Shown: piece after piece, positions 23,226 to 37,544 of the stretch
How the letters are laid out: each line of letters begins with the position of its first letter
How positions within the stretch are numbered: the first letter of the stretch is position 1
DNA from: Tragulus kanchil
Taxonomy: Eukaryota; Chordata; Mammalia; Artiodactyla; Tragulidae
Reading direction: 5' to 3'
Length of the DNA: 64,000 bases
NCBI GenBank assembly: GCA_022376925.1
Contig: JAIOJX010000001.1
Location: forward strand, 2,885,501 to 2,949,500
Translations under genes and position numbers: made by a program
The notes under the pieces: model-generated
Databases searched by the model: none
The model's input: only the letters and a program-made list of their open reading frames with translations
What the model was told of the DNA's origin: nothing

Positions 23226-24683
23226 GCTTTTAATCGTGCTTTTAATACTTCTGCAGGGAACTTCTGTGTGTCGTCACATACACTGTTCCAAAGCAGCTGG
23301 ATTTCCTAGTCAAAAGATGGGCTTTAGTCACTGGGGTTTTGTGGTCCCTATATGGAACACTGGAGGTATATCAAATATCCATGTGATTTACCTGGTCTAG
23401 ATATCTAAGGATGGTAACATAAATTCAGAGCCCTTTATCACTTGTGCTGCCATGGTACAAGTAACAATCCCTGTCTTCATACCCAGCTCCATCAGAGATT
23501 TCTGGCTCCTCTGGTGACAAGAGCATTACTTCTCTCTCTCTCTCTCTTTTTAAGCATTTTTCTCGTGCTTTGTCTTTATTTCTGTTAGCTCTTGCTATCT
23601 GTTACTCTCTAGTTCTCTGTTAGTTTCCTCTTCTCACTCTTTCCATTCATCCCTTCTCTCCTGCTTTTCCCTCCAGTCATATTCTAATTACCTCCCTCCC
23701 TCCCCTCTCTTCTTTCCTTCTATCCTCTTCTTTACTCTACCTCCCCTTCATTTCATATCACTTCCCCTAATTCTCTTATCTATCAGATTCTTTCAAAATG
23801 GGACAGAAATTGGGAAAGAATGAATTTGTGTCCACTGTACTAGACCAAACTTCCCAGGTCTTTCCCTGCTTCTAAGTCAGAGAATGTTCTGAAGTTTGGT
23901 TTAGACCTAATTTATTGGGAAAGCAGACACTTAGCAACCGGTGGGTTAGAGGGAGGTCCCCAGTTATGGAGGGAATTGACATCTGGTTGGTGCTCAGTGG
24001 CTGCCAGAGAAGGCAGTAGAGGGTACTCACTGTTCCTTTGATAAATCGTAGTGCAGACAGTTCTGCTCTAAAGATTAGATCAAGCACTAGCTGGGGCCAG
24101 AAGCGAGTACATAGTACATGGACATTTACTGATTAGCCTCCGTGATTAATAGGGAAGGTCTGGATGGGTGGCAGTAAACAATGAAACTCTGTAAAAAAAA
24201 CAAAAATAAATAAAAAAGAAGGAAGGTCTGTCATGGGAATGGGCTATGGGTGAAGCAGACACTGGTCCTGCAGGGGAGGCACAGAGAGGGAGAGAACAGC
24301 CATCTTGGGTGGCCTAACCATGCAGACCTCCTGTCTTCTTCAGGCAGCAGAGAAAACATTGCCTTTTGCTGCCATTAGGCACCTTTAGTCAGATGCTTTT
24401 TGCTACTGAAAGAGTTCCTAGTTAGAATACAGAGAAAATTCAAATTTGTTTGATACCAAATCTGCATTGTACAAGAGAAAGGCCAAAAAGAAAAGTCTTA
24501 AAGCATTGATAAAATTTGGCACAGATCCAGAGCACAAGCCTTCTTATCCCAGTGCAAGACTCTTCTACCTACAGTGGCTCCACTGCCCTCTGGGGACTGG
24601 AGCAGTCTCCTGAGTCTACTGTCTGTCTTCTCCTTTTTCTCTTGCACTATGTGAGCCTGTTTTCAATATGAGTAGCTATCTTG
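23226..24683. other. Intronic sequence with pyrimidine-rich tract
   Basis: About 1.45 kb of intron. The stretch 23528-23790 is strongly T/C-rich on the plus strand, including a (TC)n run at about 23535-23548. The rest has no recognised feature. Confidence 0.55.
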
Positions 24684-24897
24684 CATGCGAAGTTGCTTCA
24701 GTCATGTTCAACTCTTTGCAACCCCTGGACTGTAGCTGTCCAGGCTCCTCTGTCCGTGGGATTTCCCAGGCAAGAATACTGGAGGGGGTGGCCATACCCT
24801 CCTCTAGGAGATCTCCCTCACCCAGGGATCAAACCTGCATCTTCATCTCTGGCATTGGCAGGTAGATTCTTTACCCCTGAGCCACCTGGGAAGCCCA
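24684..24897 (-). mobile_element. Bov-tA/Bov-A SINE
   Basis: Near full-length on the minus strand. The plus strand reads the 3' end first ('cgaagttgcttcagtcatg') and finishes at the head 'ccacctgggaagccca'. Confidence 0.9.
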
Positions 24898-25388
24898 TTT
24901 TTATGATTAAATTGGTTTAGAAAGTTGTTCTGTGTCTAACTATGTCCTTCCTGGAATAGTTTCGTCTCTTCTACTAAGTAACTAATTTTGTTCTATGTAC
25001 TTTGGGGTAGGACAATGTTTCTCCAGCTAGTGAATGTGGCAGTGCATCTGAAGTGACAAGTCTTTAGGGGGTATGTTTTGTCTCAAGTACTGTCTCTTGT
25101 CCTTGGAGCACAGAAATAGTTCTGAGGGAAGACTGTACTCTAGATGAAAGCCCAAATACCTAAACTACAACTTTAGTTTCAGAGACATGTTATTTGCTGA
25201 GTAAACTTGGAAGTAAATTGTGGGTTTTGGTGAATTGACTACAACTTTGATGATTATTAAATGATACTCATAGTCTCCTTTGAAAATGGAATGTTCGTGG
25301 ATATGTGCAGTGACCTTGAGTGTGCCTTGTGCCTGTGTAGCACAACAGTGTATTAAACCTAAAGGATGGCTCTGGAAAATGGGAAATC
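24898..25388. other. Intronic sequence, no recognised feature
   Basis: About 490 bp. Nothing supported. Confidence 0.4.
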
Positions 25389-27567
25389 AACAAGATATAA
25401 AGTACATCTGGTCTGGGACCCAGGACTGGATGAATATAGTAAACGTGCTATGAATGGCATAGGTTGGTCCATTACCTTTCCATGAGGAAAAAGAAATGGT
25501 GTAATATACAGCACAGGGACTATAACCAATATTTTATGATAACTTTAAATGGAGTATAATCTATACAAATATTGAATCCCAATATTTTACCCTTAAGACA
25601 AACATGTTTTAAATCAATTATAGTTCAATTAAAAAGGGCAATACAAATTTTACAGTTAAGAAAATAGTGCCGTTGACAGCAGTAACCAGCCTCATCATAA
25701 TATACATACACATCAAGTCCTATGTGGGCTTTATGTGTATTAGCTGTGTCACTGACATGCTCAACTGGGGTCAGGTTTCCTGGACAGGAGAAAACTTCAG
25801 GTGGCTCAGACAGTAAAGAATCTGCCTGCAATGCAGGAGATCCAGGTTCGATCCCTGGGTTGGGAAAATCCCCTGGAGGACAAAATGGCAGCCCACTCCA
25901 GTCTTCTTGCCTGGAGAATCCCATGGACAGAGGAGCCTGGTGGGCTACAGTCCATGGGGCCACAAAGCATTGAACACAAATGAGTGACTAACATTTTCAC
26001 TTTCACTTTCACGTCGGACTGGAGTGGGCCCTGTTTGAGTTAACTGTAGTGGTGACGTGTTTGGTAGGGTGTAATTCACTTTGCTAAGCTAAAGGAGGCT
26101 ACCCTGTGCTCCGTATACTTGAGTGGGTTGGCTGCAATGGGGGTAAATCGGACTGTGAGCAAGAGGAAAAGAGAAACTTAGCACTCCAAAAACTTCACTT
26201 CTCTGAGCATCATTTTCCAACTTGACAAATATATATGTGATGAGATTCCTCCATTAATGCCAAAAAATGTTCAGTGAGCACTTTCTGAGTAACAGTCTCC
26301 TTTTCTATGTACTGAAGACACAGAGATAACAAAATAGGGAGACTGCCCTTTAGGAGCTCTTAGCTTATGTGGGAAGACAGACAAGTAAACAGACAGTCAC
26401 AGCAGGAAAATGCAAAGAGAGTGTATCAGGGGATATCAATTGCCTCCAAATCTCAGTCACTAACCCAGCAGAAGTTTTTCATTGAACAAGATATAAAGTA
26501 CATCTGGTCTGGGACCCAGGACTGGATGAATATAGTAAACGTTATGAATGGCATAGGTTGGTCCATTACCTTTCCATGAGGAAAAGAAATGGTGTAATAT
26601 ACAGCACAGGGACTATAACCAATATTTTATGATAACTTTAAATGGAGTATAATCTATACAAATATTGAATCCCAATATTTTACCCTTAAGACAAACATGT
26701 TTTAAATCAATTATAGTTCAATTAAAAAGGGCAATACAAATTTTACAGTTAAGAAAATAGTGCCGTTGACAGCAGTAACCAGCCTCATCATAATATACAT
26801 ACACATCAAGTCCTATGTGGGCTTTATGTGTATTAGCTGTGTCACTGACATGCTCAACTGGGGTCAGGTTTCCTGGACAGGAGAAAACTTCAGGTGGCTC
26901 AGACAGTAAAGAATCTGCCTGCAATGCAGGAGATCCAGGTTCGATCCCTGGGTTGGGAAAATCCCCTGGAGGACAAAATGGCAGCCCACTCCAGTCTTCT
27001 TGCCTGGAGAATCCCATGGACAGAGGAGCCTGGTGGGCTACAGTCCATGGGGCCACAAAGCATTGAACACAAATGAGTGACTAACATTTTCACTTTCACT
27101 TTCACGTCGGACTGGAGTGGGCCCTGTTTGAGTTAACTGTAGTGGTGACGTGTTTGGTAGGGTGTAATTCACTTTGCTAAGCTAAAGGAGGCTACCCTGT
27201 GCTCCGTATACTTGAGTGGGTTGGCTGCAATGGGGGTAAATCGGACTGTGAGCAAGAGGAAAAGAGAAACTTAGCACTCCAAAAACTTCACTTCTCTGAG
27301 CATCATTTTCCAACTTGACAAATATATATGTGATGAGATTCCTCCATTAATGCCAAAAAATGTTCAGTGAGCACTTTCTGAGTAACAGTCTCCTTTTCTA
27401 TGTACTGAAGACACAGAGATAACAAAATAGGGAGACTGCCCTTTAGGAGCTCTTAGCTTATGTGGGAAGACAGACAAGTAAACAGACAGTCACAGCAGGA
27501 AAATGCAAAGAGAGTGTATCAGGGGATATCAATTGCCTCCAAATCTCAGTCACTAACCCAGCAGAAG
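25389..27567 (+). repeat. Direct tandem duplication D5, period about 1093-1096 bp
   Basis: Copy A 25389-26475 and copy B 26485-27567. Differences are a 2-base and a 1-base deletion within the first ~110 bp of copy B, close to the junction, including one A lost from an A run. Bases 26475-26484 are a degraded match to both the continuation of B (27568 on) and the lead-in to A. Confidence 0.95.
25795..26012 (+). mobile_element. Bov-tA/Bov-A SINE (repeated at 26890-27105)
   Basis: Full-length copy with B-box GGTTCGATCCC and 3' half 'ctacagtccatggggccaca'. The second copy is part of D5, not an independent insertion. Confidence 0.93.
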
Positions 27568-28774
<1,207 letters not shown>

Positions 28775-29690
28775 AGTTCATTTCATTTGCTCAGTCATGT
28801 CTAACTCTTTGTGACCCCGTGGACTGCAGCACACCAAGCTTCCCTGTCCACCATCTCCTGGAGCTGGCTCAAACTCATATCCATTGACTCAGTGATGCCA
28901 TCCAACCATGTCCTCGCCTTCTCCTTCTGCCTTCTACTTTTCCCCAAATTAGGGTCTATTCCAATTAGTCATTTCTTTGCATCAGGTGGCCAAAGTATTG
29001 GAACTTCAGCTTTCAACATCAGTCCTTCCAATGAATATTCAGGGTTAATTTCCTTTAGGATTGTCTGTTTTGATCTTCTTGCGGTCCCAGGGACTCTCAA
29101 TAGTCTTCTCCAACACCACAGTTCAAAGAGATCTATTCTTCTTCTTTATGGTCTAAAGAAGATCAATTCAAGCCTTCTTTATGGTCTAACTCTCACATCC
29201 ATACATGACTACTGGAGAAAGCATAGCTTTGACTATATGGACTTTCATCAGCAAAGTGATATCTCTGCTTTTGAATACTCTGTCTAGATTTGTCATTGCT
29301 TTTCTTCCAAGGAGCAAGTGTCTTTTAACTTCATGGCTGCAGTCACAATCCATGGTGATTTTGGAGCCCAAGAAAATAAAGTATGTCATGGTTTCCATTG
29401 TTTGTCCATCTATTTACCATGAAGTGATGGTACTGGATGCCATGATCCTGGTTTTTTGAATGTTGTGTTTTAGGCCAGCTTTTTCACTCTCCTCTTTCAC
29501 CTTTATCAAGAGGCTCTTCAGTTCCTTTTTGCTTTTTGCCATAAGTGTGTTATCGTCTGTATACATGAGGTTATTGATATTTTCCTGGCAATCTTGATTT
29601 CAGCTTTTGCTTCATCCAGACCAGCATTTTGCATGATGTACTCTGCATATAAATTAAATAAGAAAGGTGACGATATACAGCCTTAATGTA
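28775..29690 (-). mobile_element. BovB LINE fragment
   Basis: The plus strand begins with the reversed BovB 3' terminus ('gctcagtcatgtctaact') and extends about 0.9 kb into the reverse transcriptase region. Frames are broken on the minus strand, for example METMTYFIFLGSKITMDCDC at 29398. The last ~75 bp recur at 30789-30865 because of duplication D6. Confidence 0.92.
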
Positions 29691-31960
29691 CTGATTCTTC
29701 TATAGATGTGAGTAGATGTGAGGAGGACAAGGAGGAGAGCTTCAGAGAAGATTTAAGGAAAGGGCAGGGCACAGTAGAACTACCAAGGGGGTGACTCATG
29801 AGCCATCTACAAGGACTTCCCCTTCTGCCTTTCTCCCTTGCTACCGAAAGCAAAGAATGCAGTGCAGAGTTGAGGCACGAGACCCTGTCATAATGGAGCA
29901 CCTGATAAATACCTATTTCAGATTCCAGATATTTGAAAGATTATCATGATGTGGGACAAAGAAGCATTATTTGCTCAGCATGTCTGACAGTTATTAGATG
30001 CTCCATAAAGTTTTACTGTATGAGTGACTTTGGGTTGAAAGTTAAAATCTTAAATCAGAAGAAAAATATGTTCAAAAATGTGAAATATCCCTGCTCACTA
30101 CATAGATACTTTTCTTTATCTTCAGTGGGACTACTACCAATCAGGGGACACAGTCTATTTAGATCAGTTGGGTAAATACAGACAGTTGTGTAGTGTCATG
30201 ATAGAGCTTTTCCTATAGGTTATGCAGAGCCATTATTTGAGAATGGTTACTCTGGTAGTCTGGGTAGGATGAACCACAAGAGGGGAAAGGCTGGGGACTG
30301 AGAGGTGGTTTAGGCATGTCGACTTTACCTGGGTCTTCCTTCAGTCAGGAGAAGTCTAGGAGTCAGTTGGAGAAACAAGCTAGTTCTCAGGAGAAGAAGT
30401 CTTAAGTGGTTGTGAGGCAAGGCAGGGGGATAACCAAATTCACCAGATAGGTGCAGTTCTCTTTTTTTTATTGCTGGGTGATTGATTAAAAATTTCATAA
30501 GAAAGAAATGGAAGCTGTTATTTAAACATATGAACACACACACACACACATACTCACTTTCACTTATTAATTAGTTCACAGACACACATGTGCAAACAGA
30601 TAACCCCAATTCTGGGATACTACAGAAATGTACACATAGCTTCTACCTAAACCAGCTTGTCTCCCTGGTCTTTTTTTTTCCCACACTAAGCAGGCACACA
30701 TGGGTGTGCATAGGTTCTGAAGACATTTCAAGCAATCCAGATGTTTTATCTTCTAGTTTCATCTTCAGCTTGTTTGTTTTCTCCCCATATCCAGACCAGC
30801 ATTTTGCATGATGTACTCTGCATATAAATTAAATAAGAAAGGTGACGATATACAGCCTTAATGTACTGATTCCAGATATTGTGAGGAGGACAAGGAGGAG
30901 AGCTTCAGAGAAGATTTAAGGAAAGGGCAGGGCACAGTAGAACTACCAAGGGGGTGACTCATGAGCCATCTACAAGGACTTCCCCTTCTGCCTTTCTCCC
31001 TTGCTACCGAAAGCAAAGAATGCAGTGCAGAGTTGAGGCACGAGACCCTGTCATAATGGAGCACCTGATAAATACCTATTTCAGATTCCAGATATTTGAA
31101 AGATTATCATGATGTGGGACAAAGAAGCATTATTTGCTCAGCATGTCTGACAGTTATTAGATGCTCCATAAAGTTTTACTGTATGAGTGACTTTGGGTTG
31201 AAAGTTAAAATCTTAAATCAGAAGAAAAATATGTTCAAAAATGTGAAATATCCCTGCTCACTACATAGATACTTTTCTTTATCTTCAGTGGGACTACTAC
31301 CAATCAGGGGACACAGTCTATTTAGATCAGTTGGGTAAATACAGACAGTTGTGTAGTGTCATGATAGAGCTTTTCCTATAGGTTATGCAGAGCCATTATT
31401 TGAGAATGGTTACTCTGGTAGTCTGGGTAGGATGAACCACAAGAGGGGAAAGGCTGGGGACTGAGAGGTGGTTTAGGCATGTCGACTTTACCTGGGTCTT
31501 CCTTCAGTCAGGAGAAGTCTAGGAGTCAGTTGGAGAAACAAGCTAGTTCTCAGGAGAAGAAGTCTTAAGTGGTTGTGAGGCAAGGCAGGGGGATAACCAA
31601 ATTCACCAGATAGGTGCAGTTCTCTTTTTTTTATTGCTGGGTGATTGATTAAAAATTTCATAAGAAAGAAATGGAAGCTGTTATTTAAACATATGAACAC
31701 ACACACACACACATACTCACTTTCACTTATTAATTAGTTCACAGACACACATGTGCAAACAGATAACCCCAATTCTGGGATACTACAGAAATGTACACAT
31801 AGCTTCTACCTAAACCAGCTTGTCTCCCTGGTCTTTTTTTTTTTTTTCCCACACCTAAGCAGGCACACATGGGTGTGCATAGGTTCTGAAGACATTTCAA
31901 GCAATCCAGATGTTTTATCTTCTGAAGTTTCATCTTCAGCTTGTTTGTTTTTCTCCCCCA
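29614..31960 (+). repeat. Direct tandem duplication D6, period about 1163-1175 bp
   Basis: Copy A 29614-30788, copy B 30789-31960. Just after the junction, copy B reads a shortened, altered version of bases 29697-29722. Just before the junction, copy A has lost single bases (for example in the CACACTAAG and TCTAGTTTC segments) relative to copy B. T-run lengths differ (30670 versus 31833). The interior is identical. Confidence 0.95.
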
Positions 31961-33882
31961 TGATTAAGCAGAAATAACAGAATGGTTTTTTCCTGATAGG
32001 GCAGCCTTTGGTCAAATAAACTTCACGATATTTTTAGCTGAACTTCTATCCTATCAGGGCAGAATAGCTATGAATGAGATGGAACAAATTAAATTTGAGG
32101 GGAAAATAATGACTATGTTCCTTCCATTGGATGAAAGTTCTTCAAAGGCAGATAACATGTCAGATACATTTCTATCTCTAGTGCCTATCACAGAACCTGA
32201 CACAGGTCCTTTGTGTTTGCTGAGATGATGTGAAATATTAGTAGCAGGACCTGCAGATACAGGATGAAAGTAGCATTTTTTTTTAAGGAGATGCTATTGA
32301 GTACCAAAGCTAGTAAGTCAATGATTAATGAATGACTGTAACCTTTGGGCACTAGTTTTGAGGACTTCTCCATCTATGAAAATAAGGAACTATGATGAAA
32401 GAAAATTTGACAGAGATGAAAACTGAAGAGTGGTAGATGTTTCTAATGGGAAAGTCTGGGAAAGAAAGAAACAAGCATACAAGACATAAGTTGGAAGCTG
32501 GGTACAGTGGGAAGTTTACAACCATTGTGAATGAAAATGTGTGTTAACCATTTGCAGCAAATGCAGCTTGATAGTCACACAATATACAGTTCTTCAACAA
32601 CAAAATTAATCCAGGAAAGAAACAGAACAAGGTACATGATGTCAATTTGAATGAACTGAAGTCATGTAACTGTCTATGATTTTCTGTTTTTAGGAGATTT
32701 TAGATCATTTTCTCAATATATGGAAAGACGGTAGAGGTAGCAAAGATAAAAATATTTTATGAAAATGTAGTTTCATTGCCACTTGTCTTACAAATTAAAT
32801 CTGTCTATTCCTTATGTTCAAACCATGTGCAAACAGATAACCCCAATTCTGGGATACTACAGAAATGTACACATAGCTTCTACCTAAACCAGCTTGTCTC
32901 CCTGGTCTTTTTTTTTCCCACACCTAAGCAGGCACACATGGGTGTGCATAGGTTCTGAAGACATTTCAAGCAATCCAGATGTTTTATCTTCTGAAGTTTC
33001 ATCTTCAGCTTGTTTGTTTTCTCCCCATGATTAAGCAGAAATAACAGAATGGTTTTTTCCTGATAGGGCAGCCTTTGGTCAAATAAACTTCACGATATTT
33101 TTAGCTGAACTTCTATCCTATCAGGGCAGAATAGCTATGAATGAGATGGAACAAATTAAATTTGAGGGGAAAATAATGACTATGTTCCTTCCATTGGATG
33201 AAAGTTCTTCAAAGGCAGATAACATGTCAGATACATTTCTATCTCTAGTGCCTATCACAGAACCTGACACAGGTCCTTTGTGTTTGCTGAGATGATGTGA
33301 AATATTAGTAGCAGGACCTGCAGATACAGGATGAAAGTAGCATTTTTTTTTAAGGAGATGCTATTGAGTACCAAAGCTAGTAAGTCAATGATTAATGAAT
33401 GACTGTAACCTTTGGGCACTAGTTTTGAGGACTTCTCCATCTATGAAAATAAGGAACTATGATGAAAGAAAATTTGACAGAGATGAAAACTGAAGAGTGG
33501 TAGATGTTTCTAATGGGAAAGTCTGGGAAAGAAAGAAACAAGCATACAAGACATAAGTTGGAAGCTGGGTACAGTGGGAAGTTTACAACCATTGTGAATG
33601 AAAATGTGTGTTAACCATTTGCAGCAAATGCAGCTTGATAGTCACACAATATACAGTTCTTCAACAACAAAATTAATCCAGGAAAGAAACAGAACAAGGT
33701 ACATGATGTCAATTTGAATGAACTGAAGTCATGTAACTGTCTATGATTTTCTGTTTTTAGGAGATTTTAGATCATTTTCTCAATATATGGAAAGACGGTA
33801 GAGGTAGCAAAGATAAAAATATTTTATGAAAATGTAGTTTCATTGCCACTTGTCTTACAAATTAAATCTGTCTATTCCTTAC
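31750..33882 (+). repeat. Direct tandem duplication D7, period about 1074 bp
   Basis: Copy A 31750-32813, copy B 32824-33882. Copy A begins inside the end of D6 copy B, so the ~210-bp segment starting CATGTGCAAACAG occurs three times (about 30587, 31750, 32824). The junction 32814-32823 is short filler. Confidence 0.95.
32100..32240 (+). mobile_element. LINE-2 3'-end remnant (repeated at about 33174-33314)
   Basis: 'ttcttcaaaggcagataaca' and 'tctctagtgcctatcacaga' follow the order of the L2 3' end. An ancient, diverged mammalian repeat, copied by D7. Confidence 0.5.
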
Positions 33883-34034
33883 CAGTGAAGAGTGGCTCTT
33901 GACAAATAGTATCTTTCCCTGGTCTCTAAAGATCCTCTGAATTAGAATGCAGAAAACATGGGATACTGGCTTAACAATGATAGGATATTAATATGGTCAG
34001 TGATTAGAAAGGGAAACAGAAAGTTAACAGCTAA

Positions 34035-34185
34035 TTTTTAAAATTCATTTATTTTTAATTGAAGGATAATTGCTTTACAATATTATTGTGTTGGTTTCTG
34101 CCAAACATCAACATGAATCAGCCATAGGTATATATACGTCCCCTCCTTCTTGAACCTCCTTCCCATCTCCCACCCCATCCCAATA
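34035..34185 (-). mobile_element. Ruminant L1 3'-UTR fragment
   Basis: Plus-strand phrases 'aattgaaggataattgcttt' and 'aacatgaatcagccataggt' are the reversed L1 3' UTR common in ruminant genomes. The fragment is 5'-truncated. Confidence 0.75.
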
Positions 34186-34613
34186 GCTAATATTTTTAAA
34201 GAGAGTAGATATTAAATGTTCTCACCACACACACACACAGACACAGTGACTACATGAGGTGATAGGTGTGTTAACTTGATTGTGGTAATTATTTCACAAA
34301 GTGCATATTAAATCATCCTGTTGTGAACCTTTAAAAGTCACCTCGTATAACTGAAATATACAATTTTTATTTGTTGATCATGTCTCAGTAAAGCTGAGAG
34401 AAACTTCCTAGGGTATAAAGTGGATAGCCAGGTAATGAAGAAAGTAGGCAATATGATTCTTTTGAACTGTGGTGTTGGAGAAGACTGTTGAGAGTTGTGT
34501 GGACTGCAAGGAGATCAAACCAGTCAATACTAATGGAAATCATATTTGCAGATACAACATCAAAAGGGGTCCATGTCCATGGCGTTTTGCCTAGGAATCC
34601 ATGATCAGGAATC

Positions 34614-34978
34614 TCATGGGCTACTTTTTGTTTGTTCAAGTTTTTTTTTTTTTTTTAACTGGGTGCCTTTTTTTTTTTGACGGGGCGCGGGTTGGGGAGG
34701 GGGGCGGGCGGGCCACTTCTATTGGTCTTTCATTTATCTATTTTCATCCATCTTTGTTCTTTGACCTATGTGGGCCTCCCATCGCGGTGGCCTCTGTTGT
34801 CGCAGAGCACCGGCTCTGGGTGCATGCGCTCCAGAGCTCCGGCTCAGTAATTGGACACATCGGTTCAGCCGCTCCACAGCACGCGGGATCTTCCCAGGCC
34901 AGGGATCGAACTGGCGCCCCCTGCACTGCAAGGAAGTTTCCTTACCCACTGGACCACCAGGGAAGCTCATGGGCTACT
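34614..34978 (-). mobile_element. tRNA-like SINE, same family, with target-site duplication
   Basis: The SINE (34626-34966) is flanked by a perfect 12-bp duplication TCATGGGCTACT (34614-34625 and 34967-34978). It has two T runs at its left (poly-A) end, split by a short spacer, then a G-rich segment and the shared tail module. It is very similar to the copies at 17317 and 37138. Confidence 0.92.
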
Positions 34979-35790
34979 CTTATGTAAACTAGACAGGCGG
35001 GACACATAAACAATACTAGTAAAACTATTCAAGGTTAAATAACAACTGAAAGAGGCACGTGGATTATGGTTTTCCAAAATAAAGAATAATAGAGAGGAGG
35101 CAAAGAGCAAAAGGAGGACTGAATGGCCCCAAGACTCTGCTAAAGCTGATCCAGCCACACATGCCCTTTCTGGGAGCCTGCTTTGATACAGAACACATTA
35201 TGTTAGAGAGTTGAAGACATCCAAGATTTAACACCAAGCCAGAAATTTTTCTCCAAGAGCTTCGTGTTATCTCTGAGCAGTGTAGAAAATGTATTAAGCA
35301 CCTTTCCCAGGAGGCAAACTTAGGCTTATTATCTGGGAAGATTTGATTTAGATGCCTCACAAAAGAACAGTATTCATTTGTCAATTTGGAGGCAATCATC
35401 CTTGGAGAGTATACAAAGGCTCGATTTGCAAGGAAGGAATTGATTGTACTTCTAGAATGGTCAGGTCAAAATTGAATTGCTTTTGGCCAAAGGTCATGTG
35501 ATATTTATAGAGCAAATAATTACTATGTGATTTCCCCCATAGTTTTGACTATGTAGAGAGAATAATACATAAAAAACTGGGTAATCATCACCCAACGTTT
35601 TTAAATCTTAAAGTTTTGCTGTATTTCTTTTCATATTAAAATATATAATCTTTAAAGACAGAAATAAAATCCCTGTGTATCCCGATTCTACTCCTCTGTT
35701 TCCCCTCTTCCTCAGAGATAAGAACAACCATGAATTTGCTTTTTTTGGTCATTCAATTGCATACTCTAGACCTATAACTAAGGATATATT
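34979..35790. other. Intronic sequence, no recognised feature
   Basis: About 810 bp. The 111-codon open frame on the minus strand (35399-35064) shows no domain and I do not call it. Confidence 0.4.
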
Positions 35791-36174
35791 TGTCATTCAG
35801 TTGCTAAGTCATGTCTGACTCTTTCCAGCCTCAGCACGTCAGGTTTCCTTGACCTTCACTATCTCCTGGAGCTTGCTCAAACTCATGTCCATTGAGTCAG
35901 TGATGACATCCAATCATCTCAGCCTTTGTCACTGCCTTTACCTCCTGCCCGCAATCTTTCCCAGCACCAGAGTCTTTTCCAATGGTTGGCTCTTCACATC
36001 AGGTGGCCAAAGTATTGGAGTTTCCACCTCAGCATCAGTCCTTCCAATGAGTAGTCATGTCGATTTCCTTTAGGATTGACTGGTTTGATCTCTTTGCAGT
36101 CCAGGGGACTCTCAAGAGTCTTCTCCAGCACCACTGTTTGGAAGTATCAATTCTTCAGCACTCAGCCTTCTTTA
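35791..36174 (-). mobile_element. BovB LINE 3'-end fragment
   Basis: It starts with the reversed 3' terminus ('cattcagttgctaagtcatg') and ends at 'cagccttctttat'. About 380 bp. Confidence 0.92.
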
Positions 36175-37121
36175 TCAACTCTGTATATATCACACAAAAT
36201 AGCAAACATTACGATAAATAAAACATAGTGGCTTTCATGCTATAATAATTAAAAGGCATCATAACTTGTTTATCATTTTAAGCAACTTATTTGTTAACTG
36301 TACTGAAAGTTATTCTTTTTTGATGCATTTAACCTAGTTTATTTAACTGCTATGGACTATTAAAGTCTATGCATATTTATTCATATTAATACACTCAGTT
36401 CTGTCAATGTGCAATTTTTTTTTTCTTTCTTGCTAGTGAAAACAATTATTCTTATACACATCTTTTCTTTAGGGTGTGCACCTGCAGATACCATTGCTGA
36501 TTTGTAGGGTTTGAAAACATTTAATTTTTTCAGTTAGGGCCAAATTACTCTTGTGATAGGTTGTACCAATTTCTAATCCTACTAGAAGTGTATGAGCTCC
36601 ATTGCTCTGCACTTTAGCTAATGATTCATATTGTTACACTTTGTTTCTGCCATCCTGATGTATATGAAATGACATCTAATTGATATTATTGCATTTTTCT
36701 GATTAACTCTGAGGTTAAGCATCTTTTTATGCATTCAGTGGCCAATGTATAGCACTAAAGACAAGATGCTTGTTAGCAGCTGTATCAGCAAAATTAGAAA
36801 CTCCATGTAGATCCTGTTTTCTCATGTTGCCACATCTGAATTGAAATTTCTTGTGGCATGTGTGTGCTTGGTGATAACTAGGTCATTTACTCCAATTCTT
36901 ACTCCAAGAAAAGCTGGGAACTTGAATTTTGGCTAAATTGATGAATGCAGAACTTGTAATATGGGAATTTCTATAAGATACCCTAGAAAGGCCAAATCAA
37001 TGACTGTGGGCAATAATGAATAGGACATATATACATTCTATATTCTAGTTCTCATTTTCTAAAAGGTATATATGTTTAACTATGAACATTTTGCAACTTC
37101 TCTTTTGTCCCCTATTAGGAT
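36175..37121 (-). mobile_element. Old L1 3'-UTR-like remnant within intron
   Basis: The part 36456-36780 resembles the reverse of older mammalian L1 3' ends ('gttgtaccaatttctaatcc', 'gaggttaagcatctttttat'). The remainder, on both sides, has no recognised feature. Confidence 0.5.
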
Positions 37122-37444
37122 GATTGTGTGACTTTTTTGGGGGGGGGGTAGGGAGGGAGGGTAGCAGGCGGGCTACTTCTATTGGTCTTTCCTTTGTCTA
37201 TTTTCATCCATCTTTGTTCTTTGGCCTGTGTGGGCCTCCCATCACAGTGGCCTCTGTTGTCGCAGAGCACTGGCTCTGGGCGCATGCGCTCCAGAGCTCC
37301 GGCTCGGTAATTGGACACATCAGTCCAGCCGCTCCACGGCACATGGGATCTTCCCAGGCCAGGGATCGAACCGGCGCCCCCTGCACTGCAAGGCAGTGTC
37401 CTTACCCACTGGACCACCAGGGAAGCCCGATTGTGTGACTTTTT
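37122..37444 (-). mobile_element. tRNA-like SINE, same family, with target-site duplication
   Basis: The SINE (37138-37428) is flanked by a perfect 16-bp duplication GATTGTGTGACTTTTT (37122-37137 and 37429-37444). A run of ten G follows the left flank, then 'ctacttctattggtctttcc' and the complete body to the CCAGGGAAGCCC head. One of the youngest copies in the window. Confidence 0.93.
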
Positions 37445-37544
37445 AAATCTGTTACCGTGTTAATTACATTAACCGGCTTATCTACTTATTAGGATGTCTT
37501 TACATTCCCTGGAAGAATCAAACCTGACAATGATTTTTAAAAAT

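Noticed and set aside
25840..25860. tRNA gene suggested by a B box (GGTTCGATCCC)
   Set aside because: It is the promoter remnant in a Bov-tA SINE; no cloverleaf can be drawn and the 3' half is BovB-derived.
29614..33882. Satellite or minisatellite array
   Set aside because: Only two or three partly overlapping copies, with a different sequence from the other duplications; explained by two chained joins.
35064..35399. 111-codon minus-strand open frame
   Set aside because: No recognisable domain, no conserved neighbour, and no splice or promoter context; compatible with chance.
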